64,000 nt of DNA from Halorientalis sp. LT38 (GCF_037031225.1 NZ_JAYEZN010000002.1:48118-112117), one strand, 5' to 3'. Positions 1-8,354 are shown, counted from the stretch's first letter. Numbers and translations are program-made. The notes: generated from the sequence alone by a model not told the origin.

Positions 1-207
1 GACGGCTCGAGCGAGCCAGTCGAAACGATCGTGCTGCACACTTCTGCTGTCGGTCTTGCCGTCGGTCTTCCCGTCAGTCTTCCCGTCAGTCTTCCCGTCA
101 GTCTTCCCGTCAGTCTTGCTGTTGACTCCTGCTGTTGAGTCCTTGAGTCCACTCCTGTTGGCTGCGTACGCCCGTACCTTCAGCTGCCCGTCCCGCCTGG
201 GATACAC
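1..207 (-). CDS. possible partial ORF with DGKT repeats, runs off left edge
   Basis: On the minus strand an open frame runs from a GTG at 207 to the window edge without a stop. It reads VYPRRDGQLKVRAYAAN at its start, then about five DGKT repeats, then SRSVQHDRFDWLARAV. The DGKT stretch is the translation of the 12-bp tandem repeat at 53-124. An in-frame TAG lies about 40 bases upstream, so the GTG is the only sensible start. No family is recognised. Coding status rests only on the uninterrupted frame and plausible haloarchaeal composition; the plus strand is also open here. The rest of the frame lies outside the window. Confidence 0.25.
   Translation of the reverse strand, partial: MYPRRDGQLKVRAYAANRSGLKDSTAGVNSKTDGKTDGKTDGKTDGKTDGKTDSRSVQHDRFDWLARAV
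53..124. repeat. 12-bp tandem repeat, six units
   Basis: The unit GTCTTCCCGTCA is repeated perfectly four times (65-112) and flanked by one diverged copy on each side (53-64 and 113-124). The period is a multiple of three, so it keeps frame. On the minus strand it would encode DGKT repeats within a frame that leaves the window. Confidence 0.85.
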
Positions 208-380
208 CTCGTTCCGTGTCTCGAGTCGTCTAGGACCGGTCTCTGTCTATCTGTCTGTCTGTCATTAGCCGTTTTCGCGTCCGTTGCACTCGATCTGGGC
301 CCCGGTTCTCGTCCCGCTCCACACCCGGAATCCCACCCCGACCCCCGTTTCAACTCCACCCCCACCCCCTCTTCCCCCCG

Positions 381-449
381 TTTCACCGGAAACCCGGTGT
401 GCGCGCGCACCCCTCTTACTTATAAACCATTTCACCGGAAACCCGGTGT
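381..449 (+). repeat. pair of ORB-type origin repeats (left cluster)
   Basis: Two identical 20-bp copies of TTTCACCGGAAACCCGGTGT lie at 381-400 and 430-449 in the same orientation, 49 bp apart start to start. The core is an imperfect palindrome around CACCGG...CCGGTG and matches the ORB repeats upstream of the orc1 gene at 48061. An AT-rich stretch follows directly at 451-490. ORB elements are bound by Orc1/Cdc6 initiators. No orc gene is visible next to this pair, so its initiator is either the one 47 kb away or one left of the window. Confidence 0.8.
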
Positions 450-450
450 C

Positions 451-490
451 CGATTAAGACATCTTATATAACTATTCTTTAATATCTCAG
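451..490. other. AT-rich stretch next to ORB pair, candidate unwinding element
   Basis: This stretch, which includes ATCTTATATAACTATTC, is strongly AT-rich in a GC-rich background and abuts the ORB at 430-449. Archaeal origins usually place an AT-rich unwinding element beside ORBs. Alternatively it may simply be promoter DNA. Confidence 0.45.
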
Positions 491-621
491 CTGTCAGCAG
501 CGGGTCCGGTAGTTCAGTCGACAGTGTCACATCCCGGTCAGCTGGTGTCGGGTCACTCGTAGTCGATGCGTGTGATCGTCGATAGGCTGTGCATACGTCG
601 GAGCGAGTGGGATAGTCGGTG

Positions 622-630
622 TATAACTAT
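622..630 (+). promoter_or_regulatory. TATA-like element for the PadR gene
   Basis: TATAACTAT ends 32 nt before the ATG at 662, close to the spacing expected for a leaderless or short-leader haloarchaeal transcript. Confidence 0.45.
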
Positions 631-661
631 AGACGAACGTTCATAACGAAAAGATGGACCC

Positions 662-955
662 ATGTTCGACTTGACTGGTTTCCAACGAGACATCATGTAC
701 TTGGTTGCGGGCCTGAACGACCCACACGGCCTCGCAGTCAAGGACGAACTCGAAAAGTACTACGAATCAGAGATCCACCACGGGCGGCTGTATCCGAACC
801 TGGACGAGCTCGTGAAGAAAGGACTCATCAAGAAAGGCAAGAAGGACCGACGCACGAACGTGTACAAACTGACCGACCGCGGACTCCGGGAGCTCCAGGA
901 CCGCCGGGAGTGGGAGGACCAGTACCTGCAGGAAAAACAGGCCATCACGACGTGA
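662..955 (+). CDS. PadR-family winged-helix transcriptional regulator
   Basis: This 97-residue protein starts MFDLTGFQRDIMYLVAGL, followed by PHGLAVKDELEKYY and a recognition region HHGRLYPNLDELVKKGLIKK. This is the typical single-domain haloarchaeal PadR/phage-PhiH1-repressor-like winged helix. The second half (DRRTNVYKLTDRGLREL) forms the beta-wing, and the C-terminal REWEDQYL helix would dimerise. It is a DNA-binding protein of unknown target. It stands alone, downstream of the left ORB pair, with a TATA-like element at 622-630. Length is normal for the family. Confidence 0.85.
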   Translation: MFDLTGFQRDIMYLVAGLNDPHGLAVKDELEKYYESEIHHGRLYPNLDELVKKGLIKKGKKDRRTNVYKLTDRGLRELQDRREWEDQYLQEKQAITT

Positions 956-1209
956 ACACCGGGCGGGGACTCTCGAACCGCTCCCGGTTCGCAGCCACCG
1001 GGTAACAAACCGTCCGTCAGCCGTCGGTATCGTTCGATGCTCCGATCCACGCCGGCACCGACGGTCCGGACGGACAGTACAGCGCGTCCATCGGCGCCAC
1101 AGAGTAACTGGCGACCGGCGGGACTGAACAGCCGGCGATCGATAGAGCCGAGCGGCCGGCGCTCGACGGGATCGAATCGCCACCGACCGGCCGATTCTCT
1201 TCCGCGGCG

Positions 1210-1599
1210 ATGGTGATCCAGAGCCGGGCAGTGCGATCCAGACTATCGTTCCGGTCCGTGTCCGCCCCCTGGATCCTGGCACTCGTGCTGACCAAGGCCG
1301 GCGACCTGACGACGACCATCCTCGGTCTCGTCGTCGTCGACGGGCTCACCGAGCGCAATCCCGTGGCCGCAGCCATCGTCGCCCGCTTCGGGATCGTCGG
1401 ACTGTGCTGGCTGACCCTGGTCGTTCTCGGCGTGGTCGTCCTCGTCGTCGAATTCGCCGCGCGGATTATCGAGCGGGACACGGAGACCGATCTGAGTGGC
1501 GACGCGGCTTACCTGCTCGGCTATCTCCCGCTGGTCGCACTGTTCACACTTGCGACTGTGTACAACGCTGTATTACTGTGTGTACGCACCTTCTCGTAG
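1210..1599 (+). CDS. small polytopic membrane protein, DUF5658-like
   Basis: This 129-residue protein has an N-terminal segment (about 20-45), a central segment (about 60-85, with runs of Val/Leu) and a C-terminal segment (about 100-125). The motif TKAGDLTTTILGL followed by ERNPVAA resembles DUF5658-type haloarchaeal membrane proteins, whose function is unknown. It is monocistronic. A GGTAACAAAC element sits about 200 nt upstream (1001-1010), too far for a leaderless start. The family name is from memory. Confidence 0.65.
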   Translation: MVIQSRAVRSRLSFRSVSAPWILALVLTKAGDLTTTILGLVVVDGLTERNPVAAAIVARFGIVGLCWLTLVVLGVVVLVVEFAARIIERDTETDLSGDAAYLLGYLPLVALFTLATVYNAVLLCVRTFS

Positions 1600-1704
1600 G
1601 CACGGGGGCGCCTGTCACGGTGTGGCTCGTAACCCCTCTATAACTAACCCATCGCCACGTCAGCCATGGATCGACGTCGCGCGTGCGGTGTACGAGGTGG
1701 TAGC

Positions 1705-1899
1705 ATGGACGAGGGTCACCAGATCGAGGACGTGACGGACGGAGTAACGGATCCAGAACTGGTCTCGGTCGTCGTCGAGGACGACGACGCGCCGGATCGC
1801 TGTACGATTTTCAACCCCGAATCGACGGGGGTCGATCGGATGTCACGGTGGATCACCGCCGAGGCCGACCAGCTCGTCGATCTGTACGACAACCGGTAA
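1705..1899 (+). CDS. DUF7511-type small acidic protein
   Basis: The start is ATG 1705 (MDEGHQIEDVTDG), giving 64 residues. An ATG at 1666 in the same frame would add an Arg-rich, non-haloarchaeal-looking extension, so the downstream start is preferred. The conserved block VVEDDDAPDRCTIF followed by TGVDRMSRWITAEAD is the signature of the small haloarchaeal DUF7511 group; function is unknown. It is very acidic, with no membrane segment. It lies between the membrane protein at 1210 and the convergent DUF7344 gene. Confidence 0.7.
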   Translation: MDEGHQIEDVTDGVTDPELVSVVVEDDDAPDRCTIFNPESTGVDRMSRWITAEADQLVDLYDNR

Positions 1900-2065
1900 C
1901 GGGGCGGTGCCGGCGGGAACCGGCGGGCGTCGAAGAATCGAAACACCGCTCCCCCGCGGTGGTGACGGCGGGTCGTCACAGACAGGGGCGATGACTGGGT
2001 CGAACTCTGTCGAACGAACTCGTGCCGGTCGAACGTTGCCGAAGTGAGTCGTACCGGCCGGCGAC

Positions 2066-2665
2066 TTACTCGTCCCGACCGGCGTCCGCTTCGATCGCGT
2101 GGAGTGCCGAGAAGCCACCGATGGCCAGGCAGAACACGCCGAGTGCGACCACCGACGCCATCCCGCCCATCAGGAGGCTGATCAAAAAGAGGGCGCCGCC
2201 GCCGCCGCTCAGCCCGAGGTAGTATCGGTGCCACGGCCGCGTCTTCGGTGACTGGTTGTCCAGGTACTCGTAGAGCTGGGGCGCGTTCTGGCCGAGGGAG
2301 ACGATCCCACGGTTCTGGTTGAACTGGACGATCCCCATGTCGGCCATCTTCGGCAGATGACACTGGTAGAGACCGACGTACACGCGCTTTCGCTGACTCG
2401 ACGTGATCGAGGCGATGTCCGTGTCGTTCTCCAGGGCGGCGATGTGTTCGGCGAGGTCACTAAGCGTCACCTGTTGCTCGTGCTCGCGCAGGTATCTGAT
2501 GACTTCGCGACGCCGTTCGTTTTTCAAAATTTCGAATATGAGATCTAACGACAGCTCCGTGGCGGGTGACTCCTCACCCCCTTCCGCATCCGTTGTCGAT
2601 TCCGTAGGCGATTCTTCGATCGGTTTCGTGGTAGGTCCGGTTGACCCCGTTTCCTGTGTACTCAT
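2066..2665 (-). CDS. DUF7344 winged-helix protein with C-terminal membrane hairpin
   Basis: This 199-residue protein has a disordered, Ser/Thr/Glu-rich N-terminus (1-38), then a winged-helix domain (about 40-115: FEILKNERRREVIRYLREH, VTLSDLAEHIAALEND, QRKRVYVGLYQCHLPKM), then two hydrophobic segments (about 148-190). This is the usual layout of haloarchaeal DUF7344 regulators, which are probably membrane-tethered DNA-binding proteins. A paralogue with the same layout is at 7072, so the pair brackets the amino-sugar operon at 3070-6557. Function is otherwise unknown. Confidence 0.8.
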   Translation of the reverse strand: MSTQETGSTGPTTKPIEESPTESTTDAEGGEESPATELSLDLIFEILKNERRREVIRYLREHEQQVTLSDLAEHIAALENDTDIASITSSQRKRVYVGLYQCHLPKMADMGIVQFNQNRGIVSLGQNAPQLYEYLDNQSPKTRPWHRYYLGLSGGGGALFLISLLMGGMASVVALGVFCLAIGGFSALHAIEADAGRDE

Positions 2666-3039
2666 GTACTAATCACCCGTCTCTCGGATTCCAAATCGTT
2701 CCCCTCCCAGGCGGTCGACCTACCGGAGCGCGTCTCCATTCGCTCCATTACTGCTGGTAGGGCTCTCCCTATGACCGTCGCCACGTGGGAACGCCGTGGT
2801 TTATCCGTGGCGTCTACACGAACGTCAGGTAGGCACTTAATTGTTATTTGTCGTATAGGATATGAATAGGGACGTAAGTGTGCTGAAACCGCATACAGTA
2901 CTCACACAAGAAAACGAAGGTCAGTAATACGGATTACGACCGTCCGGATCGGCCGGCTAGGCCATACGTATCGGCAGCTGGTGGGCAGATGAGCGGTCCT
3001 CGACTCGCGCGACGGCCGCGATCCACGCCACCGTTATCT
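2666..3039. other. intergenic region between DUF7344 gene and dehydrogenase operon
   Basis: No gene was recognised. The first part is the upstream region of the minus-strand DUF7344 gene, including a relatively AT-rich stretch around 2835-2875. The right part holds only the downstream side of the dehydrogenase operon. Confidence 0.5.
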
Positions 3040-3044
3040 TCCAA

Positions 3045-3075
3045 AATACATTATTGAAAATTGAACGGTTCAATT
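3045..3075 (-). terminator. possible terminator of the dehydrogenase operon
   Basis: Arms AATTGAAC and GTTCAATT (3059-3066 and 3068-3075) are a perfect 8-bp inverted repeat around one base. It overlaps the dehydrogenase stop codon (3070-3072). On the minus strand it is followed by TTTTCAATAATG, a T-rich tail. An operator role is the alternative. Confidence 0.4.
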
Positions 3076-4440
3076 CCGCGCACCAGTCCCGACGCCGATC
3101 GTCCGGACGGGGCCGTTCACCGCGTCCGCCTCGATCGCATCGCGCCCGTCGACGACGACCAGATCGTCGAGCGAACCCCAGTCCAGGCGCTCGAACTCCG
3201 GGTGGGCCGTCGCGAGGACGACGCCGTCGAGATCCACGTCCGGAAGGTCGGCGACGCTCGCGCTTTCGACGTCGAACCCGTCCAGGTCGACGACAGGGTC
3301 GACGCCGACCACGTCGACGCCCGCCGCTCGAAGCGACGACGCGATGGCGGCGCCCGGCGCTTCGCGCGTCTCGTCCACGCCGGGGCGGTACGCGAAGCCC
3401 AGCACGGCCACCGTGGCGTCGGCCGGATCGACGCCGGCGTCGGCCAGTCCCGCGAACAGTTTCCCGACCGCGTACTCGGGCATGGCGTCGTTGATCCGCC
3501 GGGCCCGCTCCAGGAGCGGCGTCCCGGTCTCACAGGTGTCGATGAGGAAGTACGGGTAGTAGGGGATGCAGTGGCCGCCGACGCCCGCGCCGGGGCGGTG
3601 CAGATCGCAGTACGGCTGGGTGTTGGCAGCCTCGATGGCCGCGTACACGTCGACGCCCAGTTCCTCCGCCAGCGTGGCGAGTTCGTTCGCCAGGGCGATG
3701 TTGACGTCGCGGTAGACGCCCTCGAACACCTTCACGCACTCGGCGGTCCGGGCGTCCGCCACGGCGTGGACCTCGTTGTCGGTCACCTCGTCGTAGAGGG
3801 CCGCGGCCGCTCGCGTGCTCTCCTCGTCGATCCCGCCGACGACCTTCGGATACGCGCCCCGGACGTCCTGCAGCGCGCGGCCGCTGGCGGTGCGCTCGGG
3901 GCAGAAGGCGACGCCGAACTCGCCGCGCTCGCAGTCGCTCTCGGCTTCGAGCAGCGGCGCGACCACCTCGTCGCAGGTCCCCGGCGGGACGGTCGACTCG
4001 ATGCAGACCAGGTCGCCGGGATCGAGGCCGCTCGCCACCGCCGAGATGGCCGCCCGGAGCGTCGACAGGTCGGGGCTGCCGTCCGAGACGAGCGTGGGAA
4101 CGATGACGACGTGGACCGCCGCGTCGGCGGCCGCCGCGTCGCCCTCGGTCGTCGCCTGGAGCGAGTCCGCCTCGACCACCGTCCGGAGCGCGTCGTCCAG
4201 GCCCGGCTCGCCGGTCACCGGACTGCGCCCGTCGTTGATCGCGTCGACGACCGCCGCGTCGACGTCCACGCCGACGACGTTGCCGGTGGTCTCGGCCAGG
4301 ACCGTCGCGAGCGGGAGCCCCATCTTGCCGAGCCCGTAGACCGCGACCGGGACGCGACCGGCCCGGACCGCGGCCCGTCGCTCGGCCGGATCGGTCTCGC
4401 TACCGTACAGCGACCCGTCAGAAGCTTGCTGTCGGTGCAT
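3070..4440 (-). CDS. nucleotide-sugar 6-dehydrogenase (UDP-GlcNAc/UDP-ManNAc/UDP-Glc DH family, WbpA-like)
   Basis: This family oxidises C6 of an NDP-sugar to the uronic acid with NAD. The protein has 456 residues from ATG 4440. An ATG at 4476 lies inside the upstream gene and gives a basic tail, so it is rejected. The Rossmann motif GLGKMG is at 36-41, and STVPPGTCDEV is at about 149-159. FCPERTASG is at about 179-187. The central helix AECVKVFEGVYRDVNIALANE carries the catalytic Lys/Asn. The catalytic Cys is 291 in GGHCIPYYPY. It is the last gene of a three-gene operon; its ATG follows the oxidoreductase stop by one base. With the oxidoreductase and aminotransferase it matches the WbpA-WbpB-WbpE route. 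The exact substrate cannot be told from the sequence. Confidence 0.88.
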   Translation of the reverse strand: MHRQQASDGSLYGSETDPAERRAAVRAGRVPVAVYGLGKMGLPLATVLAETTGNVVGVDVDAAVVDAINDGRSPVTGEPGLDDALRTVVEADSLQATTEGDAAAADAAVHVVIVPTLVSDGSPDLSTLRAAISAVASGLDPGDLVCIESTVPPGTCDEVVAPLLEAESDCERGEFGVAFCPERTASGRALQDVRGAYPKVVGGIDEESTRAAAALYDEVTDNEVHAVADARTAECVKVFEGVYRDVNIALANELATLAEELGVDVYAAIEAANTQPYCDLHRPGAGVGGHCIPYYPYFLIDTCETGTPLLERARRINDAMPEYAVGKLFAGLADAGVDPADATVAVLGFAYRPGVDETREAPGAAIASSLRAAGVDVVGVDPVVDLDGFDVESASVADLPDVDLDGVVLATAHPEFERLDWGSLDDLVVVDGRDAIEADAVNGPVRTIGVGTGARN

Positions 4441-4441
4441 G

Positions 4442-5434
4442 CTAGTTCTCGATCCTCGGCGGCGCGCCGGTCGCACAGTCCTCGATGCGGCGGGCGACGT
4501 CCAGGGCGGCGAGCGCGTCCTCGCCCGACACCGGTGGGCGCGACCCCGTGGTCGCTGCGTCCACGAACGCCTCGAGTTCGGCTCGCAGGGGTTCGCCGTT
4601 CTCGATGGTCGGGCGCTCGATGATGCTCTCGTGGCGGTACCGGAGGTCGCCGTCGGACTCGTAGTACTCGGGGACCGAGTGCCGGTGGATCTGGACGCCC
4701 TGGCTCTCGTAGTCGACGTTGACCCGGCACTCCCTGGCCGTGACGGCGAGTCGGCGGACCTTCTCCTGGGTCACCCGGCTGGCGGTCAGGTCGGCCACCA
4801 CGCCGTCGTCGAACTCGAGTTGGGCGGTGACGTGGTCGCGGTCCCGTGCGCTCATCGCCGAGACCTGGTTCACGTCCTCGCCGAGCATCGACAGCACGAT
4901 GTCGATGTCGTGGATCATCAGGTCGAGGACGACCCCGTCCTTGCTGTCGCGGTCGACGGGCGGACCCAGGCGCTGGACGTCGACGGCGATGACGTCCAGG
5001 TCGGGCAGGATGTCGGTGAGCGCCCTGACGGCGGGGTTGAATCGCTCGACGTGGCCCACCTGCAGGGCCACGTCCTGCTCACGCGCCATATCAACCAGTT
5101 CGCGCCCGCGCGCGAGGTCGGACACGAACGGCTTCTCGATCAGGACGTCGACGCCGCGGTCGATGGCCTCGGTGGCGACGCCGTAGTGGTAGCGCGTCGG
5201 GACGGCGACGGACACGGCGTCACAGCGGTCGAGCAACTCGGACTGGCTCAACACCTCGGTGCCGTACTTGCCGGCGACGGCTGCGGCGCGGTCCTCGTCG
5301 GCGTCGGCGACGCCGGCGAGGCTGACGTTCGGCAGCTCGTCGTAGACGCGGGCGTGGTGCTGTCCCATCGACCCGACGCCAACGACGCCGGCGGTCGGTG
5401 TTTCCGTGCTCGCTCGCGATTGCTCCTCGCTCAT
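4442..5434 (-). CDS. Gfo/Idh/MocA oxidoreductase, probable NDP-sugar 3-dehydrogenase (WbpB-like)
   Basis: This 330-residue protein has an N-terminal Rossmann fold (GVGSMGQHHARVY, about 19-31) and the diagnostic IEKPFVSD (EKP at 100-102). The C-terminal alpha/beta domain contains GHVERFNPAVRAL and MIHDIDIVLSML, the usual catalytic His/Asp region. In the WbpB/WlbA group such enzymes oxidise C3 of a UDP-hexuronate before transamination. It lies between the aminotransferase (13 bases upstream) and the dehydrogenase (one-base gap), so the three are one operon. The substrate assignment is inferred from context. Confidence 0.85.
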   Translation of the reverse strand: MSEEQSRASTETPTAGVVGVGSMGQHHARVYDELPNVSLAGVADADEDRAAAVAGKYGTEVLSQSELLDRCDAVSVAVPTRYHYGVATEAIDRGVDVLIEKPFVSDLARGRELVDMAREQDVALQVGHVERFNPAVRALTDILPDLDVIAVDVQRLGPPVDRDSKDGVVLDLMIHDIDIVLSMLGEDVNQVSAMSARDRDHVTAQLEFDDGVVADLTASRVTQEKVRRLAVTARECRVNVDYESQGVQIHRHSVPEYYESDGDLRYRHESIIERPTIENGEPLRAELEAFVDAATTGSRPPVSGEDALAALDVARRIEDCATGAPPRIEN

Positions 5435-5447
5435 GTTTGGGGTGTCG

Positions 5448-6557
5448 TCACTCGTGGCTCACTCCGTTGATCGTGCGGGCGATCGTCCGGCGGTCCGCCT
5501 CGGTCGTCTCCGGGTGGATCGGCAGCGACAGCACTTCCTCGCTCGCGCGGTTGGCCACCGGCGTCGACGCCTCGACGTCGGCGTAGGCCGGCTGTTTCGG
5601 GATCGGCGTGGGGTAGTAGACTCCGGTGTCGATCCCGGCGGCCGACAGCTCCTCCTGCAGTCGCTCGCGGCGCTGGGTCCGGATCGTGTACTGGTGGTAG
5701 ACGTGTCGCCGCTCGACCGGTTCGACCGGCGGGATCACGGGCGTGTCCGCGACCAGGTCGGTCAGCTCCGCGGCGTTGGCCCGCCGCACGCGGTTGAACT
5801 GGGGCAACTTCTCGAGCTGCACCAGCCCGATGGCCGCGGCGACGTTCGTCATCCGGAAGTTGTGGCCGAGTTCGGTGTGGCGATACGCCTCGTCGCGACC
5901 GTGGTTGATGAAGCGGGCCGCGCGCTCGGCGACGTCGTCGCGGTCCGTCACCACCGCACCGCCTTCCCCGGTCGTCATGTTCTTCGTCGGGTAGAAACTG
6001 AACGTGCCGACGTCGCCGATCGAGCCGACGGGACGGCCGTTGTGGCGCGCCCCGTGGGCCTGCGCGGCGTCTTCGATCAGGGCCAGGTCGAACCGGTCGG
6101 CGATCTCGCCGAGGCGGTCCATGTCCGCCGGCAGGCCGTAGAGGTGGACGGCCAGGATGGCGTCGACGTCCCCGTCCAGCTCGCGGATCACCGACTCCAC
6201 GGCGTGGGGGTCGAGGTTGTACGTCTCGGGGTCGACGTCGGCGAACACCGGCTCGGCGCCGCAAAAGCGGATCGCGTTCGCCGACGCGACGAAGGAGAAA
6301 GGGGTCGTCACGACCCGGTCGCCCTCGCCGATACCCAGTGCGTGGAGAGCCGTGTGCAGCGCCGTCGTCCCGTTGCTGGTGGCGACGGCGTGCTCGGTCC
6401 CGCAGAAGTCGGCGAAGGCCGACTCGAACGACGAGACGGTCTTGCCAGCGGCGAGCCGACCGGACTCGACGATCTCCGAGACGCGACTGGACTCGCGTTC
6501 GTCCAGTTGCGGGGCGGCGATGTCGACCGACCGGATCCGCTCCTCGCCCGTTACCAT
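5448..6557 (-). CDS. DegT/DnrJ/EryC1/StrS sugar aminotransferase (WbpE-like)
   Basis: This PLP enzyme moves an amino group onto a 3-keto NDP-sugar. From ATG 6557 it has 369 residues. An upstream ATG at 6680 in frame would add 41 residues of unfamiliar sequence, but it lies 19 nt after the ATAACAA promoter element, so the longer form cannot be excluded. SNGTTALHTAL at about 61-71 binds PLP phosphate. EDAAQAHGA follows at about 162-170, and the PLP lysine is K192 in FYPTKNMTTGEGG. RHVYHQYTIRT and GVYYPTPIPKQPAY complete the family pattern. It is first gene of the operon with the oxidoreductase and dehydrogenase. Confidence 0.88.
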   Translation of the reverse strand: MVTGEERIRSVDIAAPQLDERESSRVSEIVESGRLAAGKTVSSFESAFADFCGTEHAVATSNGTTALHTALHALGIGEGDRVVTTPFSFVASANAIRFCGAEPVFADVDPETYNLDPHAVESVIRELDGDVDAILAVHLYGLPADMDRLGEIADRFDLALIEDAAQAHGARHNGRPVGSIGDVGTFSFYPTKNMTTGEGGAVVTDRDDVAERAARFINHGRDEAYRHTELGHNFRMTNVAAAIGLVQLEKLPQFNRVRRANAAELTDLVADTPVIPPVEPVERRHVYHQYTIRTQRRERLQEELSAAGIDTGVYYPTPIPKQPAYADVEASTPVANRASEEVLSLPIHPETTEADRRTIARTINGVSHE

Positions 6558-6698
6558 CGCTTCCCTCCCGGCGACGTGTGGCGTCGCTCGAGGGCACAGT
6601 TGCTCCGACAAACAGTGTTCGTTGTTGGGGGCCTCATAGTTCGAATTCACCAGCGGACGGATCCCCTGGTACGCCTGCATCCAGTCGGCTACACGCCT

Positions 6699-6705
6699 TT
6701 GTTAT
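6699..6705 (-). promoter_or_regulatory. ATAACAA promoter element for the aminotransferase operon
   Basis: GCATAACAAAG on the minus strand is the same element found before other glycan genes here. It lies 142 nt before ATG 6557 and 19 nt before the alternative ATG 6680, so either a leader is present or translation starts further upstream. Confidence 0.5.
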
Positions 6706-7071
6706 GCGGACCATTGACGCCCGGGTCATCGCCGCCTTACGTCCCGCCCCGGCCGCCGTTCCCGCGACGCCGACGTGCCAGCGCCCCGTCAGAACCGTGA
6801 CCCGGCGCGATGACTGCCAGCCGGGAGTGCGGCGACGGCCAGCCGGGAGTGTGGAGCGGAGTGGCTGTGAGTGCGACGACGGTCGGCCGGGCGGCCCCGT
6901 CGCTCGTTCGGCGCGCTCGCCCGCCGTGTCCGGCGGTACCGACCTGCTACCGTTTATAAGATGGGTGTAACAAAGGGTAGAGCCGGTTATGTCCACTTAC
7001 GTCACTCCGACATGACCGTGCCAGACGTCCAGTCTCGACGAGACAGCTAATCACGAGGGACGAACTCCTTG

Positions 7072-7620
7072 ATGGCATACGATCAGGAAGAACTGACACA
7101 GGATCTGGTTTTCGACATCCTGAGTAGTCCGCGTCGTCGATACGTCCTGTACTACCTCCGGACGGTCGGCGAACCGGTCGCGCTGAACGACCTGGCCGAA
7201 CACGTCGCCGCGTGGGAAAACGAGACGGAGGTCGAGGACCTGTCCGATCAGGAACGCAAACGGGTCTACGTCTCCCTCTATCAGACCCACATCCCCAAAC
7301 TCGACTCGGTCGGGATCGTGGACTACGATCAACAGAGCGGGATGGTCGAGTTGACCGACCGCGTCCACCGGATCGACGACTACCTCACCGAGACCAGCGA
7401 ACCGATCCCCTGGCAGCAGTTCTACATGGCACTGGCGCTGATCGGCGGCGCGCTGCTCGTGCTCGTCGGGCTCGACGTGGGCCCGTTCGGGACGATCCCG
7501 GAGCTGGTCGTCGGGCTCGTCGTCACGACAGGGTTCGCGATCTCCGCGACCGCGCACTACCTCTACTGGCGCTCCCAGCGACAGCAGGTGCCGTCTGAAC
7601 TGCAGGACAGGGGCGACTGA
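7072..7620 (+). CDS. DUF7344 winged-helix protein with C-terminal membrane hairpin (paralogue of 2066-2665)
   Basis: The ATG at 7072 (MAYDQEELTQDLVFDILSS) gives 182 residues. The winged helix spans about 10-110 (RRRYVLYYLRTVGEPVALND, ERKRVYVSLYQTHIPKLD), with two membrane segments at about 120-170. It matches the DUF7344 gene at 2066 in domain order and several motifs (KRVYV.LYQ.H.PK). A TGTAACAAAGG element at 6966-6976 and a TTTATAAG box at 6953-6960 lie upstream, leaving a leader of roughly 80-100 nt that contains two mini-ORFs. It is probably a membrane-anchored regulator; the target is unknown. Confidence 0.8.
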   Translation: MAYDQEELTQDLVFDILSSPRRRYVLYYLRTVGEPVALNDLAEHVAAWENETEVEDLSDQERKRVYVSLYQTHIPKLDSVGIVDYDQQSGMVELTDRVHRIDDYLTETSEPIPWQQFYMALALIGGALLVLVGLDVGPFGTIPELVVGLVVTTGFAISATAHYLYWRSQRQQVPSELQDRGD

Positions 7621-7729
7621 CGCAATCGCCTCGCGAGCCACACGGAGCGGGCGGAGTGCTGGACAGTCGACGACCGATCACCGGTGAGCCGTCACCGGCG
7701 CTCCCGCTCCGGATCGAACCGCCGCGCTC

Positions 7730-7921
7730 TCACTCGTGGACCACGCCGCTTCCGGTCCGCAGCGAGCGCATCGTCGAACACTCGAGACACGCGTACACGT
7801 GGTCCTCGTTGTCACCGAAGACGCGAGCGAACGCGCTCGTAACGTAACTGCCGCAGTTTCGACACCGGGTCGACGTGTCGTCCGGGCGTTCCTCGACCAC
7901 CGTCGTGAGTTCCGCGGTCAT
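7730..7921 (-). CDS. small zinc-ribbon protein, DUF7563-type
   Basis: This 63-residue protein has two Cys pairs, CRNC (20-23) and CLEC (45-48), spaced as in a treble-clef or ribbon knuckle. Between them GSYVTSAFARVFGDNEDHVYAC is the conserved core of the DUF7563 small haloarchaeal proteins. Function is unknown. An ATAACAA-type element sits 31 nt before the ATG at 7952-7958. Confidence 0.75.
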   Translation of the reverse strand: MTAELTTVVEERPDDTSTRCRNCGSYVTSAFARVFGDNEDHVYACLECSTMRSLRTGSGVVHE

Positions 7922-7951
7922 ATACGGTCGGCACGTGGCGTGGGGGGTGCT

Positions 7952-7958
7952 TTGTTAT
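7952..7958 (-). promoter_or_regulatory. ATAACAA promoter element for the zinc-ribbon gene
   Basis: GTATAACAAAG on the minus strand ends 31 nt before ATG 7921, about the spacing for a leaderless or very short leader transcript. Confidence 0.5.
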
Positions 7959-8336
7959 ACTACGGCTATTGACGCGTGTTCGCGTTGGTACGAGCTTACT
8001 GGCCGGTTCGACGGCTGACGCGGGCGTTCCGGCTCGTGGAGCGGCGGCGAGGCGATAAGGGTGGGTGTAACCGCGCCGCGACGCTCGCCGAGTTTCTGCA
8101 CGCTGTCGGCCGCCGCGACGGTCCTGAAACGCCTGAGAACGTGTCGCTGACCACGCAATAAGGGGGACAAAATTATTGGGGGTGACGACGAACACGTGGC
8201 AAGTCACCGAAGGACGCCACGGACGGGAGGTCGGTGACGGCCGCGGCGAGCCGCCGTGCGCGGCGTCGTCGGTGCGACGGAGACGGCCAGCGACGGGGTT
8301 GAGTGCGCAAACGACGCGGTACGGCCTGGCGCGACC
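7959..8336. other. intergenic region upstream of small HTH gene
   Basis: No gene was recognised. An AT-rich stretch ACAAAATTATTGGG near 8167-8181 could be a promoter. That would give the HTH gene a leader of roughly 150 nt, consistent with the Shine-Dalgarno site seen just before its ATG. Confidence 0.4.
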
Positions 8337-8342
8337 AGGAGG
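8337..8342 (+). promoter_or_regulatory. Shine-Dalgarno site deciding the start at 8355
   Basis: AGGAGG lies 12 bases before ATG 8355. A strong SD is unusual in this window, where most first genes look leaderless. It supports the 8355 start over the GTG at 8256. Confidence 0.55.
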
Positions 8343-8354
8343 ACGATCAACCAA

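Noticed and set aside
53..124. CRISPR array
   Set aside because: The 12-bp units have no spacers, so this is a simple tandem repeat.
56..268. plus-strand 70-codon ORF with LPSVFPSV-type repeats
   Set aside because: It starts from TTG and reads the tandem repeat in a hydrophobic frame; the minus strand frame is more plausible.
1036..1221. 61-codon ORF beginning 26 nt after a GGTAACAAAC element
   Set aside because: The peptide is Arg/Ser/Pro-rich, unlike haloarchaeal proteins, and overlaps the start of the membrane protein at 1210; the spacing may be chance.
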